Below, in pieces: positions 8,574 to 16,193 of a stretch of DNA of 20,799 nucleotides (position 1 is the stretch's first letter; each line of letters starts with the position of its first letter). The notes under the pieces were generated by a model that saw nothing but the letters and a program-made list of their open reading frames with translations, made no database searches and was not told the DNA's origin. The translations under genes and the position numbers were made by a program. The stretch comes from Pseudomonadota bacterium (GTDB taxonomy: Bacteria > Pseudomonadota > Gammaproteobacteria > Pseudomonadales > UBA5518): assembly GCA_963204845.1 (NCBI GenBank), contig CAUJIL010000186.1, forward strand, positions 1 through 20,799. The letters are read 5' to 3'.

Positions 8574-10989
8574 CGGTCTCGGAGCGTTCCGCACGCGGGG
8601 GACGGGAGGCATCGTTGCGCAGTCGCAGCGCGTTGGCAATCACGACCAGCGAGCTTGCGGTCATCCCGATCGCGGCCAGCCACGGCGGCACCAGGCCGGC
8701 GGCGGCGAACGGCACCGCGGCAGCGTTGTAGACGATCGCCCAGGTGACGTTCTGCCGGATCACCGCGCTCGCAGCGCGTGCTTTCGCCAGCGCCTCCGGC
8801 ACGCGGTGCAGGTCGCCTGCAAGCAGCATGCAGTCGGCGCTGGCGCGCGCGACGTCGGCCGCGCTGGCCATCGCGATCGAGACGCCCGCGCCGGCCCGCA
8901 CCCCCACGTCGTTGACGCCGTCGCCGACCATCAAGACGCGCCGCCCCCAGGACTCGAGCGCGCGCACGCAGTCCAGCTTCTGCTCCGGCGACTGCCGCGC
9001 GTGCCAGCGCGTGATGCCGAGCAGACCGGCGACGCGTTCGACCTCGGTCGCGGCGTCCCCGCTGAGCAGCAGGCAGTCGATGCCGTCGCGCCGCAGTCGC
9101 CCGATCACCTCCGTCGCTTCCGGGCGCAGCGCGTCGGCGAGCCGGAACCACGCCAGCGCCCGCCCCGCGCTCGCCAGCACGATCCAGTGCTCCGCATCGC
9201 GCGCCGACGCCGGGGTGCCGAGCGCGAACGCCGCGTGTCCGATGCGGTAGCGCTCGCCCTCGACCACGCCCTCCAGCCCGCCGCCCGGCAACGCGCGGAA
9301 TCCGGTCACCGCGGCGCGCGGCAGTCCGGTGAAGGCCCGCGCGATCGGGTGTGCCGAGAGCGCCTCGAGGCCAGCGGCGATGCGCAGGCAGCGCTCGCGA
9401 TCGGCGTCGGCCTCGCAGCGCAGCTCGGCGAGCCGTACTGCGCCAGTGGTCAGCGTGCCGGTCTTGTCGAACACGATCGTGTCGGCCGCGGCCAGCGCTC
9501 CCAGCGCGTGTCCGCGCGTGACCAGGAAGCCGCGCGCGCGCAGCGCCGCCACCGCGGTCGTGACCGCGGCCGGGGTGGCCAGCGACAGCGCGCACGGACA
9601 GCTCACGACCAGCACCGACAGCACGATCGCGAGCGCGCGCGAGGCGTCGTGGTGCAGCCACCACAGGCCGGACAGCGTGGCCAGCACGAGCACCGCGATC
9701 ACGAACCAGCGCGCCGAGCGGTCGGCCAGTGCCACGATGCGCGGCTTCTCGCGCTGCGCGCGATCGACCAGCGCGAGTACCGTGCCGAGGCGCGAATCGA
9801 GTCCGGTGGCCTCGATGCGCACCGTGAGCGCGCCGTCGGTGTTCAGCGTGCCGGCGCTGACCCGGTCGCCGGGATGCTTGGGCACCGGCATTGCCTCGCC
9901 GCTCAGGCTGGACTCGTCGACGCTGGACTCTCCTGCCGCGACGATGCCGTCGGCCGGCAGCGCTTCGCCGGGGCGCACCAGCACGCGGTCACCGCGCGCG
10001 AGGCGAGCCACCGGTATCGCTTCGTGTTCGCCGGCGGGCCCGAGGCGGGTGGCCGCGGCCGGCACCAGCGACAGCAGGTTGCCACCGGCGAGTCCGGCGC
10101 GATGACGCGCGCGCATCTCGAGGTAGCGCCCCAGCAGCACGAAGAAAGTGAACATCGCCACCGAGTCGTAGTACACCGCGCCGCCGCCCCGGACCGTGAA
10201 CCAGACGCTGGCGAGGAACGCCAGCGCGATCGCCAGTGCGATAGGCACGTCCATGCCGGGCGCGAGGTGGCGCAGTCCGCGCCACGCGCCGGTGAAGAAC
10301 GGCTGAGCCGAATAGCCGACCACCGGCACGCACAGCACGAGGCTGAACCAGCGCAGGTAGTCGCGGTACCCGGCTTCGATGCCGCTGAAGTCGCCCGCGT
10401 ACAGCGCGATCGCGAACATCCCGATCTGCATCTGCACGATGCCGGCCAGTCCCATGCGCTTCAGCGCCGCGCGGCTTTCGGCCCGCGTGTCGCCACGGTG
10501 CGTGGACCCCAGGAAGGGATGCGGGGTGTAGCCCAGTTCGCGGATGCGGCCCATCAGCTCGCTGAGTGGCAATGCGTCGGCCTTCACGCGTACGCTGGCG
10601 CGCTGCTCGGCGAGGTTGACGCCGACGTCGAGCACGCCTGGATGGCGCTGCAGGTGGTGCTCGATCAGCCAGGTGCAGGCGGCGCAGGTGACGCCACCGA
10701 TCGCCAGCTCGACCCGGCGCACGCCGTCGGCCTCGTCGACCACGAAGCCCGCTTGCGCGGCGGGGTCGTCGAACACCGCGTACTCGCGCGCTCCGGCGCC
10801 GGGGTCGGCCGGGCCGGCGGCGCTGGCATCACGGTGGCGGTAGTAGCCGGCGAGCCCGCTGCCGGCGATCAGGCTCGCCACCGCTGCGCAGCCGGCGCAG
10901 CACATGGGACGCGCCTCGCCGTCGATCTCGACCCGCCAGCGGTCGTCCGGCGGCACCGGCAACCCGCAGTGGAAGCACGCCGCCGGCAT
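8566..10989 (-). CDS. ccoI: Copper-transporting P1B-type ATPase CcoI
   Basis: 807 aa, full length for the CcoI/CopA2 group. The N-terminal extension has C5-x2-C8 and a C30/C31...C34 cluster; a heavy-metal-associated domain follows with GVTCAAC (C102, C105). Membrane segments include the metal-binding SCPCALS (C464-P465-C466), typical of Cu(I). The cytoplasmic part has the TGE-type actuator loop (SLSGEAMPV), phosphorylated D508 in DKTGTLT, the HP motif (LSAHPIAR) and GDGVNDV. These pumps move Cu(I) out of the cytoplasm slowly with high affinity to supply the CuB site of CcoN rather than for bulk detoxification. The ATG at 10989 follows the ccoH stop by three bases, and the 3' end overlaps ccoS by eight. 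Confidence 0.95.
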   Translation of the reverse strand: MPAACFHCGLPVPPDDRWRVEIDGEARPMCCAGCAAVASLIAGSGLAGYYRHRDASAAGPADPGAGAREYAVFDDPAAQAGFVVDEADGVRRVELAIGGVTCAACTWLIEHHLQRHPGVLDVGVNLAEQRASVRVKADALPLSELMGRIRELGYTPHPFLGSTHRGDTRAESRAALKRMGLAGIVQMQIGMFAIALYAGDFSGIEAGYRDYLRWFSLVLCVPVVGYSAQPFFTGAWRGLRHLAPGMDVPIALAIALAFLASVWFTVRGGGAVYYDSVAMFTFFVLLGRYLEMRARHRAGLAGGNLLSLVPAAATRLGPAGEHEAIPVARLARGDRVLVRPGEALPADGIVAAGESSVDESSLSGEAMPVPKHPGDRVSAGTLNTDGALTVRIEATGLDSRLGTVLALVDRAQREKPRIVALADRSARWFVIAVLVLATLSGLWWLHHDASRALAIVLSVLVVSCPCALSLATPAAVTTAVAALRARGFLVTRGHALGALAAADTIVFDKTGTLTTGAVRLAELRCEADADRERCLRIAAGLEALSAHPIARAFTGLPRAAVTGFRALPGGGLEGVVEGERYRIGHAAFALGTPASARDAEHWIVLASAGRALAWFRLADALRPEATEVIGRLRRDGIDCLLLSGDAATEVERVAGLLGITRWHARQSPEQKLDCVRALESWGRRVLMVGDGVNDVGVRAGAGVSIAMASAADVARASADCMLLAGDLHRVPEALAKARAASAVIRQNVTWAIVYNAAAVPFAAAGLVPPWLAAIGMTASSLVVIANALRLRNDASRPPRAERSETDG

Positions 10990-10992
10990 CGC

Positions 10993-11499
10993 TCAGCCGG
11001 CGTCCAGTTGCGCGATCCTGAGGTCTCCGGTCGCCGCCTCCAGCGTGCCGCGCAGGCGCCAGCCCCTGCCGTCGGCCGGAACATGCTCGATCCGCAGGTA
11101 GCGCTTGCCGTCCAGTGCCTCGTGCACGGTGCCGCGGAACACGCCGTTGCCCGCGCCGAGCAGGACCACCGACTGGTCGCGCGTGACGTCGGTGGGATGC
11201 TCGATCGCGAGCGTCAGCTCGCCGGGGGCGTCGGGCAGTCCGTGCAGCCGCAGCTCTGCCACCCGCGCCGGTGCGTCGTAGCGCAGTTCGGCCGCCACGC
11301 CGAGTTCACGCGCGCGCGCCTCGTTGTCGAGGCGCCGGTTGATCGCGAGTCCCTCGCGGTAATAATCGTCGCGCACCAGCGCATCGTCGTTGGTGAACGC
11401 CAGCCAGACCGTCACCATCGAGGCGATCACGGTCGAGGCGGGCAGCAAAACGAGCAGCCAGGGCCAGCCCTGGCGGTACCACGGGGGCGCCGCGCTCAT
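10993..11499 (-). CDS. ccoH: Cbb3 oxidase assembly protein CcoH (FixH)
   Basis: 168 aa. A short N-terminus is followed by one membrane segment (about 12-35, WPWLLVLLPASTVIASMVTVW) with the FixH-typical next stretch FTNDDALVRDDYYREGLAINRR. The remaining 120 residues form the periplasmic FixH domain. CcoH is an assembly factor that associates with the cbb3 complex through its membrane helix. It overlaps ccoG by four bases (ATGA) and is followed by ccoI after three bases, so all are probably co-transcribed and translationally coupled. Confidence 0.92.
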   Translation of the reverse strand: MSAAPPWYRQGWPWLLVLLPASTVIASMVTVWLAFTNDDALVRDDYYREGLAINRRLDNEARARELGVAAELRYDAPARVAELRLHGLPDAPGELTLAIEHPTDVTRDQSVVLLGAGNGVFRGTVHEALDGKRYLRIEHVPADGRGWRLRGTLEAATGDLRIAQLDAG

Positions 11500-12914
11500 C
11501 GCACCGGCCCGGGGCCGAGGAAACGGCTGTCGGCGCGCGTGCTGTGTGCCTCCTCGGCGGTGGCGGCGACCGTGAACACGATCGGCAGCGACCGGTCGTC
11601 ACCGAGACGCTCGCGCGGTGCGCGCACCGCCATCGGCACCGCGAGCACCTCGCCGGAGACCAGCGACACCTCGGTACGGCCCACGATCACCGCATCGTCC
11701 AGCCCGTCGACGCCGATCCGGTAACTCTGCGCGTCCTCGCTCATGTTGCGGATCTTCAGCGTGTAGACGTTCTCGATCATGCCGCTGCCGACTTCCCGGA
11801 ACAGCTGGCCGCGTTCGCGGATCGCGTCGAGCCCGACCGGCACGCGCGTCGTCAGCACGGTCAGGAACACGCCTGCCATCGCCAGCAGCGCCAGCGAGTA
11901 GCCGACCAGGCGCGGGCGCAGGATGTGCGTGGGGCGGCCCTCGAGTGCGTTCTCGGTGGTGTAGCGGATCAGCCCGCGGGGGTAGTTCATGCGGTCCATC
12001 ACCGAATCGCAGGCGTCGATGCACAACGCGCAGGTGATGCACTCGAGCTGCAGGCCGTTGCGGATGTCGATGCCGGTCGGGCAGACCTGCACGCAGAGCT
12101 CGCAGTCGATGCAGTCGCCGAGGCCGGCCGCGCGCGGGTCGGCCTCGCGGCGGCGCGAGCCGCGCGGTTCGCCGCGGGCCGCGTCGTAGGAAACGATCAG
12201 CGTGTCGCGGTCGAACATCACGGCCTGGAAGCGCGCGTACGGGCACATGTACATGCACACCTGCTCGCGCAGCCAGCCGGCGTTGATGTAGGTGGCCAGC
12301 GTGAAGAACATCACCCACAGGTACGACCAGGTGTTCGCATCGGCAAGCGGCAACTCGATCACGAGGTCGCGCACCGGCGTGAAATAGCCGACGAAGGTGA
12401 TGCCGGTGAACAGCGAGAAGCCGAACCACATCGCGTGCTTCTGCAGCTTGCGGCGCGTCTTGTCGAGGCTCCACGGCGCCTGGTCGAGGCGGATGCGCTG
12501 GTTGCGCGTGCCTTCGCTCACTTGCTCGGCCCACATGAAGATGCTGGTCCACACCGTCTGTGGGCAGGTGTAGCCGCACCAAACGCGGCCCGCGAACACG
12601 GTGGCGGTGAACAGCGCGAAGGCCGCGATCACCAGCAGCCAGGCGAGCAGCGGGGCGTCCTGCGGCCAGAAGGTGACGCCGAAGATGTGGAACTTGCGCG
12701 CCGGCAGGTCGAACCAGATCGCCTGGCGCCCCTCCCACTGCAGCCAGGGACCACCGAAATACATGATCAGCAGCGGCCAGCCCGTGTAGAGACGCAGCCG
12801 CTGGAAGAAACCCTCGACCTTGCGCGTGTAGACGCGTTCGCGCTTCTGGTACAGGTCGACCTCGCCGACCTCGGCCGGCGTGAGATCGACGACCGGTATG
12901 CGCTCCTCGCTCAT
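11496..12914 (-). CDS. ccoG: Cupric reductase / ferredoxin-type assembly protein CcoG
   Basis: 472 aa membrane iron-sulfur protein. About five membrane segments, among them WPLLIMYFGGPWL and LLAWLLVIAAFALF near the start and one near 330, surround two [4Fe-4S] motifs: C268-x2-C271-x2-C274-x3-C278-P and C292-x2-C295-x2-C298-x3-C302. Conserved membrane-side cysteine motifs WCGYTCPQTVW and CMYMCPYARF are present. The C-terminal domain is an immunoglobulin-like periplasmic module. CcoG reduces Cu(II) to Cu(I) for delivery to CcoI and the oxidase. It starts within the ccoP stop (ATGA, 4-base overlap) and overlaps ccoH in the same way. Confidence 0.94.
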   Translation of the reverse strand: MSEERIPVVDLTPAEVGEVDLYQKRERVYTRKVEGFFQRLRLYTGWPLLIMYFGGPWLQWEGRQAIWFDLPARKFHIFGVTFWPQDAPLLAWLLVIAAFALFTATVFAGRVWCGYTCPQTVWTSIFMWAEQVSEGTRNQRIRLDQAPWSLDKTRRKLQKHAMWFGFSLFTGITFVGYFTPVRDLVIELPLADANTWSYLWVMFFTLATYINAGWLREQVCMYMCPYARFQAVMFDRDTLIVSYDAARGEPRGSRRREADPRAAGLGDCIDCELCVQVCPTGIDIRNGLQLECITCALCIDACDSVMDRMNYPRGLIRYTTENALEGRPTHILRPRLVGYSLALLAMAGVFLTVLTTRVPVGLDAIRERGQLFREVGSGMIENVYTLKIRNMSEDAQSYRIGVDGLDDAVIVGRTEVSLVSGEVLAVPMAVRAPRERLGDDRSLPIVFTVAATAEEAHSTRADSRFLGPGPVR

Positions 12915-13786
12915 CGCGACAGGCTGTAGACGTAGGCCGCGACCAGACGGATCTTGTCGGCGTCCAGCGTCTGGCCGAACGCCGGCATCTGGCCGTTGCG
13001 CCCCTTGCGCAGCGTGTGTTCGATGGTTGCGAGATCACCACCGTAGAGCCACACCGTGTCGCTGAGGTTCGGCGCGCCCAGGAGTGGATTGCCCTTGCCC
13101 TCGGGCCCGTGGCAGGCGACGCAGAACATCGCGTACTGCGCTGCTCCGGCAGCTGCCTGTGCGTTGGCCGCCTGGGGATCCGACAGGCTCTGGACGTAGC
13201 GCGCGACGTTGCGCACACCTTCCTCGCCCAGTGCATCGCCCCATGGCGGCATCGCTGCCACGCGGCCGTTGACGATCGTGGCGTGGATCGTGTCCGCGTC
13301 GCCGCCCCAGATCCAGTCCTGGTCGGTGAGGTTCGGGAAACCCTGCGCCCCGCGCGCGTCGGCACCGTGGCACTGCGAGCACTCGTTGGCGAAGATGCGC
13401 TGTCCCATGCGCACGGCCTTGGTGTCGGCCGCGATCTCCGCGATCGGCTGGTCGCGCCAGGCGGCGAACACCGGTTCGTATCTGCGCCTGGCATCGGCCA
13501 CCTCGCCTTCCCACTGGCCCACGCCTGACCAGCCCAGCACGCCCTTGAAGCTGCCGAAGCCCGGATACGCGACCAGGTAGCCGATCGCGAACACGATGGT
13601 CGCGACGAACAGGTACAGCCACCACGCCGGCAGCGGATTGTCGTATTCCTCGATGCCGTCGTAGACGTGCCCGGTCTTCGCCTGCGAGTCCGAGGGACGG
13701 GTGCGGTTGCCGAACAGCAGCAGCGCCGCGCCGATGATCGTGATCGTCGTCAGGACGATGATGTAGCCGCTCCAGAAACTAGTCAT
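12911..13786 (-). CDS. ccoP: Cbb3 oxidase di-heme subunit CcoP
   Basis: 291 aa. Two N-terminal membrane segments (about 5-25 and 55-75) flank the conserved TGHVYDGIEEYDNPLPAWW loop, then two periplasmic c-type cytochrome domains with C136-x2-C139-H140 (CSQCH) and C222-x2-C225-H226 (CVACH). Downstream methionines in MPPWG and MPAFG are the likely axial ligands. CcoP takes electrons from soluble cytochromes and passes them to CcoO. I chose the ATG at 13786 because AGGTGGA lies just ahead of it; a GTG at 13795 would add three residues. It overlaps ccoQ by eight bases (ATGACTAG) and ccoG by four. Confidence 0.95.
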   Translation of the reverse strand: MTSFWSGYIIVLTTITIIGAALLLFGNRTRPSDSQAKTGHVYDGIEEYDNPLPAWWLYLFVATIVFAIGYLVAYPGFGSFKGVLGWSGVGQWEGEVADARRRYEPVFAAWRDQPIAEIAADTKAVRMGQRIFANECSQCHGADARGAQGFPNLTDQDWIWGGDADTIHATIVNGRVAAMPPWGDALGEEGVRNVARYVQSLSDPQAANAQAAAGAAQYAMFCVACHGPEGKGNPLLGAPNLSDTVWLYGGDLATIEHTLRKGRNGQMPAFGQTLDADKIRLVAAYVYSLSR

Positions 13787-13949
13787 CGTTTCCACCTTTG
13801 CTGGTCTGTTCCGGCTCGTCGGCGAATGGCAGCTGCGCCGCCTCGTCGAACCGCTGTTTGCGCTTGTCGCTCCATGCCCAGACGCACACGCCGATGAACG
13901 CCGCCATTGCGAGCAGCGTGGCTATGCCGAGCAGGTCACCCTTGTCCAT
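13779..13949 (-). CDS. ccoQ: Cbb3 oxidase small subunit CcoQ
   Basis: A 56-aa frame between ccoO and ccoP. It has one membrane segment (LLGIATLLAMAAFIGVCVW, about 6-24), then a basic-to-acidic cytoplasmic tail (SDKRKQRFDEAAQLPFADEP) and ends GGNDD before TAG at 13779. The KRK...F-x-EAA-x-LPF-x-D pattern is that of CcoQ/FixQ. CcoQ stabilises the association of CcoP with the complex. It begins nine bases after the ccoO stop and overlaps the ccoP start by eight bases. Confidence 0.93.
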   Translation of the reverse strand: MDKGDLLGIATLLAMAAFIGVCVWAWSDKRKQRFDEAAQLPFADEPEQTSKGGNDD

Positions 13950-13958
13950 GGCGCGGCC

Positions 13959-14567
13959 TCAGCGCGTGCTCCTGATCAGTGTGCCGAGCTGCTGCAGGTA
14001 CGCCAGCACCGCGTCGATCTCCTTCTTTCCGGCCACGGCCGCCTCGGCGCCGGCGACGTCCTCGTCGGTGTACGGCACGCCGACGCGGCGCAGTGCGCGC
14101 AGCTTGGCGGCGGTGTGGCGGCTGTCGATGTCGTTCTCGAACAGCCACGGGAACCCCGGCATGTTCGACTCCGGGACCACATCGCGCGGGTTCAGCAGGT
14201 GCGCGCGGTGCCAGTCGTCGCTGTAGCGCCCGCCGACGCGCGCCAGGTCCGGGCCGGTGCGCTTCGAGCCCCACAGGAACGGGTGGTCGTAGACGAACTC
14301 GCCGGCCACCGAATAATGGCCGTAGCGCTCGGTCTCGGCGCGCAGCGGCCGGATCATCTGCGAATGGCAGACGTTGCAGCCTTCGCGGATGTAGATGTCA
14401 CGGCCCTCGAGCTGCAGCGCCGTCAGCGGCTTCAGCCCGGCCACCGGCTCGGTGGTTTCCTTCTGGAAGAACAGCGGAACGATCTCGACCAGTCCGCCGA
14501 AGCTGATCGCCACGACGATCAGCACGATCATCAGGCCGATGTTCTTCTCGATCTTCTCGTGCTGCAT
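13959..14567 (-). CDS. ccoO: Cbb3 oxidase mono-heme subunit CcoO
   Basis: 202 aa. One N-terminal membrane anchor (about 10-34, IGLMIVLIVVAISFGGLVEIVPLFF written in parts: IGLMIVLIVVAI then SFGGLVEIVPLF) holds a periplasmic cytochrome c domain with C64-x2-C67-H68 (CNVCHSQMIRPL). Family blocks follow: RYGHYSVAGEFVYDHPF, LWGSKRTGPDLARVGG and SNMPGFPWL, whose methionine is the likely axial ligand. CcoO relays electrons from CcoP to the low-spin heme of CcoN. The ATG at 14567 is preceded by AGGAGA seven bases away. It starts 12 bases after ccoN. Confidence 0.95.
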   Translation of the reverse strand: MQHEKIEKNIGLMIVLIVVAISFGGLVEIVPLFFQKETTEPVAGLKPLTALQLEGRDIYIREGCNVCHSQMIRPLRAETERYGHYSVAGEFVYDHPFLWGSKRTGPDLARVGGRYSDDWHRAHLLNPRDVVPESNMPGFPWLFENDIDSRHTAAKLRALRRVGVPYTDEDVAGAEAAVAGKKEIDAVLAYLQQLGTLIRSTR

Positions 14568-14579
14568 GGTGCGCTCTCC

Positions 14580-16013
14580 TCAGGCGGGCTGGACACGGGG
14601 CTCGGCGGCCGGGGCGGCGCCGGGGGAAACCGTCTTCCAGGTGTTCCATGCCATCACCACCATGCCGAGGAAGAACATGGCGCCGCCGATCAGGCGCACG
14701 ATGTAGCCCGGATAGCTGGCCGCGACGGATTCGGCGAAACTGTAGGTCAGCGTGCCGTCGTCGTTGTAGGCGCGCCACATCAGGCCCTGCATGATGCCGT
14801 TGACCCACAGCGAGGCGATGTAGAGCACGGTGCCGATCGTCGCCAGCCAGAAGTGCGTGTTGATCAGTCCCACGCTGTGCATCTCCTTGCGGCCCCACAG
14901 CGGCGGGATCAGGTGGTAGATCGCGCCGATCGTGACCATCGCGACCCAGCCCAGCGCGCCGGAATGCACGTGTCCGATCGTCCAGTCCGTGTAGTGCGAC
15001 AGCGCGTTGACGGTCTTGATCGACATCATCGGGCCTTCGAAGGTCGACATCGCGTAGAACGACAGCGATACGATCAGGAAGCGCAGCGTCGGGTCGGTCC
15101 GCAGCTTGTGCCAGGCGCCCGACAGCGTCATCAGACCGTTGATCATGCCGCCCCAGCTCGGCGCGAGCAGGATCAGCGACATCACCATGCCGAGGCTCTG
15201 CGCCCAGTCGGGCAGGGCGGTGTAGTGCAGGTGGTGGGGGCCGGCCCACATGTAGATCGCGATCAGCGCCCAGAAGTGCACGATCGAGAGCCGGTACGAG
15301 TAGATCGGCCGCTCGGCCTGCTTCGGCACGAAGTAGTACATGATCCCGAGGAAGCCGGCGGTAAGGAAGAATCCCACCGCGTTGTGCCCGTACCACCATT
15401 GCACCATCGCGTCGATGGTTCCCGCGTAGATCGAGTACGACTTGGTGAGGCTGACCGGGATCGCGAGGCTGTTGATCACGTGCAGCACCGCGATCGTGAT
15501 GATGTAGGCGCCGAAGAACCAGTTCGCGACGTAGATGTGCGAGGTCTTGCGGCGTGCGATGGTGCCGAAGTAGACGATCGCGTAGGCGACCCAGACGACC
15601 GTGATCAGCACATCGATCGGCCACTCGAGTTCGGCGTACTCCTTCGAGGACGTGTAACCGAGCGGAAGCGTGATCGCGGCCAGCACGATCACGAGTTGCC
15701 AGCCCCAGAACACGAAGCTCGCGAGGCGGTCCGAGACCAGACGCGCCTGGCACGTGCGTTGCACCACGTAGAAGGAGGTCGCGAACAGCGCCGAGCCGCC
15801 GAACGCGAAGATCACCGCGTTGGTGTGCAGGGGGCGCAGGCGGCCGAAGTGCAGCCACTGCGAGTCGAAGTTCAGTTCGGGGAACGCGAGCTGGGCGGCG
15901 ATCACGACGCCGACCAGCATGCCGACGATCCCCCACACCACGGTCATGATGGTGAATTGCCGGACCACCTTGTAGTTGTAGACCGGATGTTCGGCGGCTG
16001 CTGGATGAGTCAT
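14580..16013 (-). CDS. ccoN: Cbb3-type cytochrome c oxidase catalytic subunit CcoN
   Basis: 477 aa, about 12 membrane helices. This is the heme-copper subunit that reduces oxygen to water at low oxygen and pumps protons. Low-spin heme ligand H63 is in PLHTNAVIFAFG. The CuB site has the helix VI histidine in WWYGHNAVGFF (about H210) and H260-H261 in YMWAGPHH, and Y254 in the same stretch is the equivalent of the cross-linked catalytic tyrosine (Tyr251 in P. stutzeri). The heme pair ligands are in IGHVHSGALGW. All numbers sit three above P. stutzeri, so nothing is lost. The ATG at 16013 has a modest site (GGAAA). It heads the ccoNOQP run; no Fnr box is visible upstream. Confidence 0.96.
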   Translation of the reverse strand: MTHPAAAEHPVYNYKVVRQFTIMTVVWGIVGMLVGVVIAAQLAFPELNFDSQWLHFGRLRPLHTNAVIFAFGGSALFATSFYVVQRTCQARLVSDRLASFVFWGWQLVIVLAAITLPLGYTSSKEYAELEWPIDVLITVVWVAYAIVYFGTIARRKTSHIYVANWFFGAYIITIAVLHVINSLAIPVSLTKSYSIYAGTIDAMVQWWYGHNAVGFFLTAGFLGIMYYFVPKQAERPIYSYRLSIVHFWALIAIYMWAGPHHLHYTALPDWAQSLGMVMSLILLAPSWGGMINGLMTLSGAWHKLRTDPTLRFLIVSLSFYAMSTFEGPMMSIKTVNALSHYTDWTIGHVHSGALGWVAMVTIGAIYHLIPPLWGRKEMHSVGLINTHFWLATIGTVLYIASLWVNGIMQGLMWRAYNDDGTLTYSFAESVAASYPGYIVRLIGGAMFFLGMVVMAWNTWKTVSPGAAPAAEPRVQPA

Positions 16014-16125
16014 TGCGATTTCCGTGGATGACGATGACGCGGGAAGCCCGGCTGCGCGCCTGCGCGCACACCGCTGGCACGACGCCTGGATCGCGTCGCG
16101 TTCATGAACCCCCCCTGACGACGCG

Positions 16126-16131
16126 ATTCTA
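16126..16131 (-). promoter_or_regulatory. Candidate extended -10 of the ccoN promoter
   Basis: On the minus strand TGC-TAGAAT (TAGAAT at 16131-16126, 5 of 6 to TATAAT) forms an extended -10 in the 166-base valS-ccoN gap. No good -35 lies 16-18 bases upstream. The predicted start near 16119 gives a leader of about 105 bases. I searched the gap for TTGAT-like half-sites and found none, so this promoter does not look Fnr-dependent. Confidence 0.4.
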
Positions 16132-16172
16132 GCAAGATTATTCGACGCGTTGTGCAGTGGTGGCAGCTACTG

Positions 16173-16193
16173 TCACGACTCACGACTCACGAC
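16173..16193. repeat. Three perfect 7-bp tandem repeats across the valS stop
   Basis: Three adjacent copies of TCACGAC on the plus strand (GTCGTGA in the direction of valS) occupy 16173-16179, 16180-16186 and 16187-16193. The valS stop codon TGA (16182-16180) is made by the repeat, so the last residues Arg-Glu-Ser come from it. Because 7 is not a multiple of 3, going down to a single copy would remove the stop from this frame. Confidence 0.7.

Noticed and set aside
8563..11724. A 1053-codon open frame on the plus strand opposite ccoI and ccoH.
   Set aside because: Composition is Arg/His/Gln/Ala-rich with no domain, and it lies wholly antisense to ccoS, ccoI and ccoH, whose motifs are complete. 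Long antisense frames are a known effect of high-GC codon use.
11544..12929. A 461-codon plus-strand frame opposite ccoG.
   Set aside because: Antisense shadow with His/Arg-rich composition and no family features.
14115..16031. A 638-codon plus-strand frame opposite ccoN and ccoO.
   Set aside because: Asp/Arg/His-rich sequence without any fold signal, exactly antisense to well-identified oxidase genes.
16173..16193. The heptamer repeats as a small CRISPR or attachment site.
   Set aside because: Units are adjacent without spacers and no cas or integrase gene is near.
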